From Stenotrophomonas sp. 610A2 (GTDB lineage: Bacteria > Pseudomonadota > Gammaproteobacteria > Xanthomonadales > Xanthomonadaceae), in assembly GCF_030549615.1 (NCBI RefSeq), contig NZ_CP130832.1, positions 1,798,001 to 1,862,000 of the forward strand: a stretch of DNA of 64,000 bases. The letters run 5' to 3'. The notes under the pieces are model-generated. The model ran no database searches. It was not told the DNA's origin and saw nothing but the letters and a program-made list of their open reading frames with translations. Below, one piece after another: positions 1 through 6,429 of the stretch. The translations under genes and the position numbers were made by a program. Each line of letters starts with the position of its first letter. Position 1 is the first letter of the stretch.

Positions 1-232
1 GGCGCATGACAAACGCGATCACGTCGTGGTGCGCGCCGCACCCGAAGCAATGGACGAAGCCTTTAGCCGGCGAGACGTAGAAGGATGGCGTGCGCTCCGA
101 ATGGAAGGGACAGCAGCCCTTCCACTCGTTGCCGTCGCGCTTGAGCTTCACGTAGGCGCCTACGACATCGACGATGTCCACGCTGGCGCGCAGTGCGTCG
201 GTGTCGATGCGCGCAGCCGACGAAGCGTTCAT
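1..232 (-). CDS. DNA primase, CHC2 zinc-finger N-terminus (partial, runs off left edge)
   Basis: The first 77 residues are visible, starting at an ATG whose AT overlaps the stop of the upstream gene (ATGA coupling). They read as the N-terminal zinc-binding domain of DnaG-type primases: a stretch like VGAYVKLKRDGNEWKGCCPFH, then HSERTPSF, then HCFGCG. The four expected zinc ligands are present as Cys41, His44, Cys62 and Cys65. In the family this domain reads template DNA and the downstream TOPRIM domain makes the RNA primer; the latter would be outside the window. It is the seventh gene of a left-running operon that begins with the Cro-like regulator, so it most likely primes replication of the element rather than of the chromosome. 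A fusion to a helicase further on is possible but not visible. Confidence 0.9.
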   Translation of the reverse strand, partial: MNASSAARIDTDALRASVDIVDVVGAYVKLKRDGNEWKGCCPFHSERTPSFYVSPAKGFVHCFGCGAHHDVIAFVMR

Positions 233-456
233 AGAAGCGCTCCCTGTCGACGGGCTGTCGCCGCATCGCGCTGCTGCCGCCGCTTGAGCGCGCGGTACTG
301 CACGCGAAGATACTCGGCGTTGCGATCGCGACAGGAGCGCGGCGCACCGCACCCCTTCTCGCATCCGGTTGGAAGTTTCGCGATCGCATCCGCCCACTGC
401 TCTAGGGGCAGTTTGGAGATCGCCATCGCATAGTGTGCGCAGCACCACAGACTCAT
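229..456 (-). CDS. Small Cys-containing phage protein of unknown function
   Basis: A 75-residue protein with a start and a stop that each overlap a neighbour by 4 bases (ATGA at both ends), which strongly supports it being translated. The N-terminus carries MSLWCCAH and a second cysteine cluster GCEKGCGAPRSC, so Cys5, Cys6, His8 and several later cysteines could bind a metal. The C-terminal third is basic (RALKRRQQR). I do not recognise a named family. Its place directly before the primase gene suggests a role in element replication or its regulation, but that is inference from position only. Confidence 0.75.
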   Translation of the reverse strand: MSLWCCAHYAMAISKLPLEQWADAIAKLPTGCEKGCGAPRSCRDRNAEYLRVQYRALKRRQQRDAATARRQGALL

Positions 457-662
457 TCGCGCACCTTCAGCGCGAGCGCCAGTTCGCCCTGGCGTCGCTG
501 CGATGCCTCGGCCTCGCGGCGAAACCGCTCTCGCTCGGCGAGAGCCTCTTCCGTCGTCATTGCTGGCCCGCTGGTGTCGTAGAGGACGGCGAGCGCCGCG
601 GCGATGCCGCGCATCGACGCTGCGTTCGCGGGTTTGAAGCAGCGGCGTCGGGCGGGCTGCAT
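453..662 (-). CDS. Small charged, helical hypothetical protein
   Basis: A 69-residue protein whose second half is strongly helical and charged (TTEEALAERERFRREAEASQ), suggesting a short coiled coil. The ATG at 662 follows a GTGAGG sequence at a usable distance; that sequence also contains the stop of the upstream TraR-like gene. Its stop overlaps the next ATG by 4 bases. An internal ATG 16 codons in is an alternative start. No family is recognised. It belongs to the left-running early block of the element. Confidence 0.6.
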   Translation of the reverse strand: MQPARRRCFKPANAASMRGIAAALAVLYDTSGPAMTTEEALAERERFRREAEASQRRQGELALALKVRE

Positions 663-674
663 ACGCGACCAGCC

Positions 675-911
675 TCACCGCTGCCTTGCCCACGGGGCGA
701 AGTGGGCATTGCGCCGCTGGTGCTCTTCTTCGCATTCGTCGCAGCGCTGCGCGCCTTGCGCCGTGCGTTCGGGGCGGATGGGCTCGCCGCAATCCAGACG
801 CTCGCAGTGTGTGCGGCCGGCTCGCGCGTGTTGGTGCGCCTGGTGGCGCTTGATCGAATCCTGCACGTGCTCGTCGTTGAACGTCTGCAGGTGGTCCATT
901 GCGTCAGGCAT
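675..911 (-). CDS. TraR/DksA-type zinc-finger protein
   Basis: A 78-residue protein with a C-terminal pattern typical of the TraR/DksA C4 zinc finger: Cys36 and Cys41 (CERLDCGEPI), Arg-rich middle, then Cys57 and Cys60 (CDEC), followed by a short basic helix. The first pair is spaced C-x4-C rather than the usual C-x2-C, a small deviation. Phage and plasmid TraR-like proteins bind in the RNA polymerase secondary channel and alter promoter choice without needing ppGpp. Here one would expect host or element transcription to be the target. The gene overlaps the upstream gene by 8 bases. An internal ATG at codon 5 is an alternative start. Confidence 0.75.
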   Translation of the reverse strand: MPDAMDHLQTFNDEHVQDSIKRHQAHQHARAGRTHCERLDCGEPIRPERTAQGAQRCDECEEEHQRRNAHFAPWARQR

Positions 912-1488
912 GCGTCCGGTCCCCTTCCGGCATGAGAGCGGTGACCGAACGGCGCACGGACAGCACGGCGCTGATCAGGTCATCCGACTTATTGAGGATC
1001 TGCAGCGCGTGCTTCAGATCCGCTTCGTTGATCTGGCCGTCCGCCATCGCCGGCGCGATCGCCCCGAGCAGTTCGCCGAACTCGGTGCTGAGCTCGCCGA
1101 CGGTGCTGATGGCGTTGCTGCTACCGTCATCGATTCGGACGCACAGGTGGCCACGGCGTCGAGCGAGATCGCGCTCGCAGTCGGAGCGGTATGGCTCGGG
1201 CAGCGCGCATACCCATGCGTCTTCGAGGTCGGCCGGAAGAACCTTTACGGTGCCGTCCATGTAGCGGCGGAGGACCTGGCCGTTGTCTTTCATGGCGCGA
1301 CAGAGGGCGTCGCCCTCACCCAAGCGCAGCTTCACTTGGCGAACATCCGGGGCGACCATCGCGTGATATCGCTCTGCCACCGCCATCGCGAACGAGTTAG
1401 CGTTCGTCGCGGTCTCGTCCAGCATGCGCCGGGTATAGCCGAAGATGACCGACTGGCGCGGCGGCAGATATTGAGGCCCGCGCTTCAT
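904..1488 (-). CDS. Phage-associated hypothetical protein, possible regulator
   Basis: A 194-residue mostly helical protein with no signal peptide or membrane segment. The ATG chosen overlaps the stop of the preceding small gene as ATGA, better support than the in-frame ATG 6 codons upstream. The middle holds an acidic/aromatic stretch around DLEDAWVCALPEPY, then a basic DLARRRGHL segment; the C-terminal third is a regular helical region (TVGELSTEFGELLGAI, LKHALQILNK). The position two genes after a Cro-like regulator is where lambdoid phages keep a cII-type activator, but I cannot confirm similarity to CII. Function is unassigned. Confidence 0.7.
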   Translation of the reverse strand: MKRGPQYLPPRQSVIFGYTRRMLDETATNANSFAMAVAERYHAMVAPDVRQVKLRLGEGDALCRAMKDNGQVLRRYMDGTVKVLPADLEDAWVCALPEPYRSDCERDLARRRGHLCVRIDDGSSNAISTVGELSTEFGELLGAIAPAMADGQINEADLKHALQILNKSDDLISAVLSVRRSVTALMPEGDRTHA

Positions 1489-1649
1489 GCGAACCCCCGC
1501 CGACATGCGAGACCATGCGGGCCATGTTCGATCCCACCCACCTCCGATTCACCGCCCTGCACGCGTTCGATATCGAAAGCGGCCGCGGCCGCGTCCTTGC
1601 CGTCATGTTCCAGCTGGCGCCGGGCGCCGCCGGTGTAGAGCGCGGACAT
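1485..1649 (-). CDS. Very small hypothetical protein in the left early operon
   Basis: A 54-codon reading frame fitting exactly between two genes: its ATG directly abuts the TGA of the Cro-like gene, and its TGA overlaps the ATG of the next gene by 4 bases. The product is Gly/Ala/Glu-rich (N-terminus MSALYTGGARRQLEHD) with no recognisable domain. The coupling at both ends is the main argument that it is translated. Confidence 0.5.
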   Translation of the reverse strand: MSALYTGGARRQLEHDGKDAAAAAFDIERVQGGESEVGGIEHGPHGLACRRGFA

Positions 1650-1958
1650 TCAGGCCGCCTCCGCGGGGCGGACCCGCTTCGTATAGCTGGTCACGACCCC
1701 GGCGGCGTCCCGATGCCACTCCAGGTCCGGAAGCAACTGCTCTACGGTGACAAGGCCGAGCGCGGCGGCCCGCTCGGCGGCGGCCGGCGACTCGGCCACG
1801 ACGGCGGAGACGGCGCGCTCGATGGCGATCGCCGTGTCCTCGTCGAACCCGTTTTGCAGCCAGTGGTGGACGTGGCCGGAGGCCGGCTTGCCCTTGACCC
1901 TGCGGGCGAGCTCGGTTTGGGTGCCGCAGATGGCGATGGCGCGCTGTAATGCGTTCAC
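1650..1958 (-). CDS. Cro/YdaS-like helix-turn-helix regulator
   Basis: A 102-residue protein from a GTG start. The N-terminal half has the fold pattern of YdaS/Cro-type helix-turn-helix proteins: LQRAIAICGTQTELARRVKG, then a turn and recognition helix region around HVHHWLQNGFDEDTAIAIER. The rest is a short tail. It diverges from the cI-like repressor at 2035, and the gap between them carries two palindromes that look like operators, so it most likely plays the Cro role: turning off the lysogenic promoter and its own. An ATG exists 22 codons further upstream, but using it would put the operators inside the gene, so GTG is preferred; its ribosome binding site is weak. Confidence 0.8.
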   Translation of the reverse strand: MNALQRAIAICGTQTELARRVKGKPASGHVHHWLQNGFDEDTAIAIERAVSAVVAESPAAAERAAALGLVTVEQLLPDLEWHRDAAGVVTSYTKRVRPAEAA

Positions 1959-1970
1959 GGGGGCCCAAAT

Positions 1971-2009
1971 GCAAGAAAACTTGCGACAAGCTACCGCAAA
2001 CTTTTTTGC
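1971..2009. promoter_or_regulatory. Operator pair between cro-like and cI-like genes
   Basis: Two palindromes lie in the 76-base gap between the divergent regulators: GCAAGAAAACTTGC at 1971-1984 and GCAAACTTTTTTGC at 1996-2009, with centres 25 bases apart. The first is the reverse complement of the palindrome inside the early promoter at 3034-3047; with flanks, 16 bases are identical. The spacing of about 2.4 helical turns and the location are those expected for cooperative Cro/cI binding sites. Binding itself is inferred. Confidence 0.75.
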
Positions 2010-2034
2010 GGCGCAAGGCTGCAAGATCCCTTGT

Positions 2035-2622
2035 ATGCAGTTAGGTCATATCGTCGCCGGATTGATGAAGCAGGAGGGCCTGAGCCTGGCCGCCGTAGCT
2101 GAACGCGTGCGCGCCCAGGGCGCCTCGAACGTGAAGCACCAGCACATTCAACAGTTGATCGAGTTCCCGAATAGGCGCCCGCGGTACCTGCCGGAACTGG
2201 CCAAGGCCTTTGGCTACACAGTCGAGCAGCTGATGGCGTGGAAGCCGGGCGACAAGCCTGGACATTTTCAGCAGGAAAGCGTCGTGCTCGGCGCGATGTC
2301 TCACGACATGCGAAGTGGACTTGAGAGGATGGCCTCCGCGGTCAAGTTGCTTCAGTACATCGTGGAGATCCAGCACGGGCCGCCCGAGGCGCTCCACGAC
2401 CCCTACCTTCTAACCATCGCTTACGAGATCGTCTCGGAGGCCGGAGAAGTCGTCACTGATAGCAACCTGATCGAGTTCAGCAGGCGGTTCGCCGCCAGAC
2501 AACGCGAGCGGGAGAACAGTGATGGCACTCAGCGAAAATCGACTTCGGGAACTGGCGGGGATGATCTCGGCGCGCATGGACGAACTGCGTCCGCCGGCGG
2601 AAAGGGCAAAGCCTCAGCTTAG
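2035..2622 (+). CDS. cI-like phage repressor
   Basis: A 195-residue protein. The N-terminal 65 residues resemble a helix-turn-helix DNA-binding domain: IVAGLMKQEGLSLAAVAERV, then a second helix pair and YLPELAKAFGYTVEQLMAW, typical of phage repressors. The middle is helical, with no Ala-Gly/Ser-Lys LexA-type autoproteolysis motif that I can see, so induction may not be by RecA cleavage. The ATG at 2035 is chosen because an in-frame ATG at 1969 would place the operators within the gene. The last 34 residues are a low-complexity Gly/Ser/Lys tail read in a different frame through the start of the next gene, an overlap of 101 bases. Confidence 0.8.
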   Translation: MQLGHIVAGLMKQEGLSLAAVAERVRAQGASNVKHQHIQQLIEFPNRRPRYLPELAKAFGYTVEQLMAWKPGDKPGHFQQESVVLGAMSHDMRSGLERMASAVKLLQYIVEIQHGPPEALHDPYLLTIAYEIVSEAGEVVTDSNLIEFSRRFAARQRERENSDGTQRKSTSGTGGDDLGAHGRTASAGGKGKASA

Positions 2623-2902
2623 GGTCGTCACCACACCCAAGGCCACCATCTACGACTCGATCACGCGCGAGTGCATCCTCAAGCGCGTGCGCTTCCTGCG
2701 GGATCGCTGGCAGATGCATTGCCTGGTCGACCAGGCGACGTTCAACGTCCCCAATCTTGACTGCCTCGAGGACGCGGACCTCGCCGCGCTCCTACACGAC
2801 ATGGAACGGGCGCGAGAATGCCGGGGCGAGGGCATTGACTGGGAAGAGGCTGGCCTGATCCGGTCCGTGGCCAGGCACGTACCCCTGGATTCGTTCGACT
2901 GA
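2522..2902 (+). CDS. Hypothetical protein downstream of the cI-like repressor
   Basis: A 126-residue protein starting inside the 3' end of the repressor gene, in another frame. It opens MALSENRLRELAGMISARMD (helical), has a short linker (LRPPAERAKPQLRVV), and a conserved-looking core with KRVRFLRDRWQMHCLV and a C-terminal acidic helix. A GTG directly precedes the ATG and could also be used. Codon use looks like the rest of the element. No family is recognised. Being co-transcribed with the repressor, it is probably expressed in the lysogen, so a lysogenic conversion or superinfection-related role is possible but unproven. Confidence 0.6.
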   Translation: MALSENRLRELAGMISARMDELRPPAERAKPQLRVVTTPKATIYDSITRECILKRVRFLRDRWQMHCLVDQATFNVPNLDCLEDADLAALLHDMERARECRGEGIDWEEAGLIRSVARHVPLDSFD

Positions 2903-2967
2903 GGACGGGCTTTTCGCGCATCTGGGCCCGATTTCGGGCCCAGGGCACCCCCAATTCAACCCCTGCC

Positions 2968-2997
2968 AAGCCCCGTTTATCGGGGCTTGCGGCTTTT
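2968..2997 (+). terminator. Rho-independent terminator after the repressor unit
   Basis: Stem AAGCCCCG / CGGGGCTT with a 5-base loop (2976-2980), followed shortly by a T-run at 2993-2997. It separates the repressor transcript from the early promoter at 3023. Confidence 0.75.
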
Positions 2998-3009
2998 TGC
3001 GGCATTGCC

Positions 3010-3052
3010 GCAAGAAAACTTGTTGACTTGCCCGCAAGTTTTCTTGCAGTAT
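3010..3052 (+). promoter_or_regulatory. Early promoter with embedded operator pair
   Basis: A near-consensus -35 box TTGACT (3023-3028) is followed after 18 bases by a weak -10 CAGTAT (3047-3052). A perfect palindrome GCAAGTTTTCTTGC (3034-3047) fills the spacer, and a second, nearly perfect GCAAGAAAACTTGT (3010-3023) abuts the -35; their centres are 24 bases apart. The same palindrome occurs between the cro-like and cI-like genes. A repressor bound here would block RNA polymerase, so this is read as the cI-controlled promoter of the operon starting at 3165. Confidence 0.8.
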
Positions 3053-3076
3053 CGCGCTCGCCCCCTCCGCGGGGGT

Positions 3077-3144
3077 GGCGGCCGGCAGGCCACCAGCTGG
3101 CTCCCCTCCAGCGGCTCTCCCCCTGGGCCAACCTGCCGGCCGCC
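3077..3144 (+). promoter_or_regulatory. Structured 5' leader of the early operon (13-bp inverted repeat)
   Basis: The leader between the early promoter and the first gene contains a perfect 13-base inverted repeat, GGCGGCCGGCAGG at 3077-3089 and CCTGCCGGCCGCC at 3132-3144, enclosing 42 bases. A smaller GC-rich hairpin (CCCCCTCCGCGGGGG, 3061-3075) lies before it. It ends 10 bases before the AGGAGG ribosome binding site. No T-run follows. It may be a processing, stability or antitermination element; function is inferred. Confidence 0.55.
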
Positions 3145-3164
3145 TTCCTTCACCAGGAGGCGCC

Positions 3165-3383
3165 ATGTCGCATCTGCTGCAGAACCACCTCGGCCTGGTC
3201 GTGATCGCAGTGCTGATCGCGCTGGGCTTCATCGCCGTGGTGCTTTCGCTCGCTTTCGGCTGGGCACGCCAGCGTGCTGAGCGGCTGGAACACGCGCAGC
3301 GCTCGATCGACGCGATTCGCTGGCCCGGCACGGCAGACACCTATCGCAACGCCCGTGCCGAGATGCGGAGTGGGCCGCGATGA
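3165..3383 (+). CDS. Small single-pass membrane protein
   Basis: A 72-residue protein with a strong ribosome binding site (AGGAGG at 3155-3160). Residues about 8-28 form one hydrophobic helix (LGLVVIAVLIALGFIAVVLS), followed by a basic, helical cytoplasmic tail. It is the first gene of the repressor-controlled early operon and its stop overlaps the next ATG by 4 bases. Small membrane proteins in this position may act in superinfection exclusion or host takeover, but nothing in the sequence fixes a function. Confidence 0.7.
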   Translation: MSHLLQNHLGLVVIAVLIALGFIAVVLSLAFGWARQRAERLEHAQRSIDAIRWPGTADTYRNARAEMRSGPR

Positions 3384-3709
3384 GCAGTCCTTCGATTCTC
3401 ATCCATACGCTGCAGCGTTTCCCGCTGCGCTTCACCTTCACGCCTGCGTGGGACTCGATCAGCGCGTCGCTGTACGTGCGCCCAACCAACGCCGACCGGA
3501 AGATCGGAATCGAGACCGGCAGACAGCCGGTTTTCGTCGCCGGCCATCCAGCGCAGAGGATTCGGCTCACCGAACCCGACGACACGGGTGACGACTGGGC
3601 AGTGTGGCTCGCCGGCACCGCGTTCGATATCGATGCCAAGACGCACGCTCGGCTGAAGGCGTGGATCGCCGACACCTTCACTTCCAAGGACGGAGAAGCG
3701 CCGCGATGA
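3380..3709 (+). CDS. Hypothetical early protein
   Basis: A 109-residue soluble protein, ATGA-coupled at both ends. It is beta-rich at the N-terminus (RFPLRFTFTPAWDSISASLY) and ends in a helix (AKTHARLKAWIADTF). No recognised domain, signal peptide or metal motif. Known only by its place in the early operon. Confidence 0.65.
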   Translation: MSSPSILIHTLQRFPLRFTFTPAWDSISASLYVRPTNADRKIGIETGRQPVFVAGHPAQRIRLTEPDDTGDDWAVWLAGTAFDIDAKTHARLKAWIADTFTSKDGEAPR

Positions 3710-3993
3710 TCATGCACGACATCCCTCCGTCCCAGCGGCTTACGCACGATGCGTGCGGACACACCGCACACCTGATCGAGACACGCGGGCGCGTGCAGAT
3801 CGATCCGCGCCTCTTCGGGAAACCGGCGAGGCAGTACCACGTCGAATGCACCCACTGTGGTGTCGCGACGCCGCCCGTCTACTCCCAGCGCATCGCCGAG
3901 CACCTGTGGGGCCTCGGTGAGACGGCGCTGATCCCGCTCACCCAGCTGCCCGCACTCCGCATTGCTGCGGAGCGCTCGCTGCTGGCCGCCTGA
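3706..3993 (+). CDS. Hypothetical protein with possible zinc site
   Basis: A 95-residue protein whose ATG overlaps the upstream stop (ATGA). It contains DACGHTAHLIE near the N-terminus and ECTHCG in the middle, so a Cys/His metal site built from two CxxC/H-like pairs is plausible. The C-terminal part is helical. No family recognised. Part of the early operon. Confidence 0.65.
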   Translation: MIMHDIPPSQRLTHDACGHTAHLIETRGRVQIDPRLFGKPARQYHVECTHCGVATPPVYSQRIAEHLWGLGETALIPLTQLPALRIAAERSLLAA

Positions 3994-4006
3994 AGGAGAG
4001 CTAGCC

Positions 4007-4246
4007 ATGCAGCTGATGCAGTTCGCGCCACCCACCGCCGTCCGCGCCGCACCTACACGCGCCGACGACGCCGAGGTCACCAAGGCAGTGCGCCGCTACG
4101 CCCACGCCATTGGTTGCGATGCCAGCAACACCCAGGCGGCGATCGCCTGGTCGCTGCGCTCGCCGGGCCACACGCTGCAGGCCATCCGCGAAGGGCGCCG
4201 TCGTGCCGAGCAGCTGCGTGGCCGCCAGAAACCAGCCCCCGCCTGA
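4007..4246 (+). CDS. Small helical hypothetical protein
   Basis: A 79-residue protein with GGAG upstream of its ATG. The segment EVTKAVRRYAHAIGCDASNTQAA followed by a basic helix (IREGRRRAEQLRGRQ) suggests a small nucleic-acid-binding helical protein, but no family is recognised. It closes the first cluster of the early operon; a hairpin with T-run follows. Confidence 0.6.
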   Translation: MQLMQFAPPTAVRAAPTRADDAEVTKAVRRYAHAIGCDASNTQAAIAWSLRSPGHTLQAIREGRRRAEQLRGRQKPAPA

Positions 4247-4270
4247 GCGGCATAACCGCTGCTCACCTTG

Positions 4271-4296
4271 CCCGGCGGACCAGCCGGGTCTTTTTT
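4271..4296 (+). terminator. Intra-operon terminator-like hairpin
   Basis: Stem CCCGGC / GCCGGG (4271-4276, 4283-4288) with a 6-base loop and the T-rich tract TCTTTTTT. It lies 14 bases before the next ATG, so it likely gives partial termination or is overcome by antitermination. Confidence 0.6.
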
Positions 4297-4310
4297 CCGT
4301 CGAGGTCACC

Positions 4311-4592
4311 ATGTCCGACAAGCACAACCTTCCGCCGCTTCAGCGCCAGGCGCTGTTGTCGATGCTCGCAGATCCAGAGCGGGCGCTCACCCGCGTACCA
4401 GGTGGCTTCTACTGCCCGGCCAACCGTCCCCACCCGGTGTTCACCGGGCGCACCGTCAAGGCGATGGAGCGCGATGGCCTGGTGAAGCTCGATGCGCCGC
4501 TCTGCACGACGCGAGTGGACTTCACCGAGGAAGGCCTCGCGATCGCGACGCAGATGCACGAGGCCGATCAGGCGCGGGCTGGTGCGGCATGA
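4311..4592 (+). CDS. Winged-helix-like hypothetical protein
   Basis: A 93-residue protein. The pattern PPLQRQALLSMLADP, a beta-hairpin with GGFYCPA, then TVKAMERDGLVKLD and a closing strand VDFTEEGLAIA is that of a small winged-helix domain in which the recognition helix precedes the wing. DNA binding is inferred from this pattern, not from a family match. Its TGA overlaps the next ATG. Confidence 0.6.
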   Translation: MSDKHNLPPLQRQALLSMLADPERALTRVPGGFYCPANRPHPVFTGRTVKAMERDGLVKLDAPLCTTRVDFTEEGLAIATQMHEADQARAGAA

Positions 4593-4945
4593 GCGCCTAC
4601 GCCCCGGTTCGCCGCATGCTCGCGCCGGAAGCTATGCCGCAGCGCGATGCAGAAGGATGGGTGCAGCATCCCGACCTGGATCTACTCGTCGCAGATGGGC
4701 CTGAAGGCGCAGACCTCCCGCTGGACGCCGACAAGCTGAAGGCCGCGGGCTACGAAGCCTGCTATATCGGCCTCGAGCATGACCAGCATGAGGGGCAGGA
4801 TGCCTATGACGACTACTTCGAGCGTGGCGGCAACGCTTCACGCTGGGAGCCGCGCCCACCGATAGGAAAAGGATGGCGAGTCGTTGCCATATACGACACC
4901 GAGGATGGCCCTTACGCGATGTTCGTGAAGGCGGTGATCGGATGA
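4589..4945 (+). CDS. Hypothetical acidic early protein
   Basis: A 118-residue acidic protein, ATGA-coupled to both neighbours. It has alternating acidic loops (LDADKLKAAGYEACYIG, HEGQDAYDDYFERGG) and a beta-rich C-terminus (WRVVAIYDTEDGPYAMFVK). No signal, membrane segment or known motif. Function not assignable. Confidence 0.65.
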   Translation: MSAYAPVRRMLAPEAMPQRDAEGWVQHPDLDLLVADGPEGADLPLDADKLKAAGYEACYIGLEHDQHEGQDAYDDYFERGGNASRWEPRPPIGKGWRVVAIYDTEDGPYAMFVKAVIG

Positions 4946-5193
4946 ACAAGTCCGTCATCGTCTTCGGGCCTGCCGGCTGCGGCAAAACGACCAACGCAGC
5001 GCGCCTTGCCCAGCATTTCGGGTTGACCAAGATCGCCGACGACGCAGACCTCACCAGGCCGCCGACCCATCGCGGCTGGGAGGTCGACACCCTGTACCTA
5101 GTGCAGGAACGTCCTACGTGGGCACCTGAAGAAGCGCGACGCGTCCTCGAATTCTGCGATGCGATGGCACTCGCGAAGGCGGGTACGGCATGA
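4942..5193 (+). CDS. Small P-loop protein
   Basis: An 83-residue protein opening with a clear Walker A motif (GPAGCGKTT, residues 9-17) after a hydrophobic strand (SVIVF). At this size only the first part of a kinase or AAA-type fold fits, with no evident Walker B, so it may be a minimal nucleotide-binding protein or a truncated one. It is coupled by 4-base overlaps to its neighbours, which argues against random truncation. Nucleotide binding is likely; the reaction is unknown. Confidence 0.7.
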   Translation: MNKSVIVFGPAGCGKTTNAARLAQHFGLTKIADDADLTRPPTHRGWEVDTLYLVQERPTWAPEEARRVLEFCDAMALAKAGTA

Positions 5194-5516
5194 AAGGGCG
5201 CGATATCAAGAAGTGCTGCCGCTGCGGATGCGGCGTGGCCAAGCACGGCATCGTGTTCTACACGTTGCGCCTGCAGCAGTGGGGACTGAACCCTCGCGGC
5301 ATCGAGGAGACGCACGGCCTCGAGGAGTTCTTCGGTGGTGGTGCGGCTGGCGCTGCGCTGGCAGGAATCATGGGCACGGATCCCGACATCGCCGTGCCAC
5401 TGAGCGAGCCAGGCGCGGATTTGTGGGTTTGCGCCGAATGCGCCATCACGCCGATGTCGTTGCTCGGATTCCTGCAGGACGTCATCGAGCCCGAACAGCG
5501 CGAGGACGCGGCATGA
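5190..5516 (+). CDS. Zinc-ribbon-like hypothetical protein
   Basis: A 108-residue protein with an N-terminal cysteine cluster (KKCCRCGCG, residues 8-16) and a later CAEC pair around residue 80-83, which together could form a zinc ribbon. Between them is a Gly/Ala-rich stretch (EEFFGGGAAGAALAGIMG). No named family. ATGA-coupled at both ends. Confidence 0.6.
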   Translation: MKGRDIKKCCRCGCGVAKHGIVFYTLRLQQWGLNPRGIEETHGLEEFFGGGAAGAALAGIMGTDPDIAVPLSEPGADLWVCAECAITPMSLLGFLQDVIEPEQREDAA

Positions 5517-5797
5517 AGCTCCCGCCGATCAACTGGCCGATCTACTGCATCGCCTTCTTCTACTGGCTGATCGAAACATCCGCCTTCGGCTGGAACTGGG
5601 CGCCTGGGTCGCCGGCGGAAGTGCTCGCCGATGGCATTGCATTCGTGCTCTTCGCGATGGCTCTGGCGTTTCCACCGAAAGCGCAACCGGCGATGCGCAT
5701 CCGCCGCATCGTTGGGGCCAACGGAGAGCAGAAGGGCCTCTTCATCGTCGTGGACGCCGGAATCCAGATCCATGAAGCCGAGGATCTGCGGGCATGA
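5513..5797 (+). CDS. Small two-helix membrane protein
   Basis: A 94-residue protein with two hydrophobic segments, about residues 9-24 (PIYCIAFFYWLIETSAFG) and 38-53 (GIAFVLFAMALAFP), followed by a short soluble C-terminal region. No known motif. It is one of two small membrane proteins in the early operon. Confidence 0.6.
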   Translation: MKLPPINWPIYCIAFFYWLIETSAFGWNWAPGSPAEVLADGIAFVLFAMALAFPPKAQPAMRIRRIVGANGEQKGLFIVVDAGIQIHEAEDLRA

Positions 5798-6417
5798 GCA
5801 CTGCCAAACAGAACGGAGCCAAGCGCACCGGTCGTGCCGCCCTTGTGCGCGATTTCCTCGGCCGCCAGCGCACGGCGAAAACCGCCCGCGAGATCCTCGA
5901 CGCTGTGGAGCCTGGCGGAAACATCAACCTGATGACCGCCACGCTCGGTACGTTGTTGCGCGGCGGCGCGGTGGAAAAGCATGGCGCTGGCCTGGGTCAG
6001 GTGCGTTGGCTGATAGCGCGTTATCCCCAGCGATCGCAGACGGAAACGGCACGCCCAGCGAAAAGGATCTCGGTCGATACGCGCGCGGCGCCGATGCCGC
6101 GGTCGGTACCCAATAAGGCAGCGTCGACGTCGCAGTCGAAAGCCTCGAAAACCATCGTCCAGCCCACGCGCGCACCGAATCGCGAGCAGAAGACGAACTT
6201 CACCGCCCCCTTGAGCACTGTCGCGGCGCCGGCCAAGCCCAGCACGACGGCGGGCTTCGAGAGTGTAGACGACTTCTTGCGACGCGGCGGCCGCATCCAG
6301 GTACTGCGTGCCGGCGAGTGCTCGCAGCCGCTTCGATACGACCACTCGCATCACGACGAACAGCGCGCCAAGGGGCGCGCCACCCAGCAACGCAACCGCG
6401 CTGCCAAGCGCGCCTGA
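5794..6417 (+). CDS. Hypothetical protein with winged-helix-like N-terminus and basic tail
   Basis: A 207-residue protein. Residues about 12-75 look like a winged helix (ALVRDFLGRQRTAKTAREIL, then NLMTATLGTLLRGGAVEKHG), and the remainder is a long Ala/Ser/Thr/Pro/Lys-rich, probably disordered linker ending in a strongly basic tail (RAKGRATQQRNRAAKRA). DNA binding is plausible. It overlaps the upstream stop by 4 bases and is followed by a GGAGAC ribosome binding site for the next gene. Confidence 0.6.
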   Translation: MSTAKQNGAKRTGRAALVRDFLGRQRTAKTAREILDAVEPGGNINLMTATLGTLLRGGAVEKHGAGLGQVRWLIARYPQRSQTETARPAKRISVDTRAAPMPRSVPNKAASTSQSKASKTIVQPTRAPNREQKTNFTAPLSTVAAPAKPSTTAGFESVDDFLRRGGRIQVLRAGECSQPLRYDHSHHDEQRAKGRATQQRNRAAKRA

Positions 6418-6429
6418 AGGAGACCTCGC

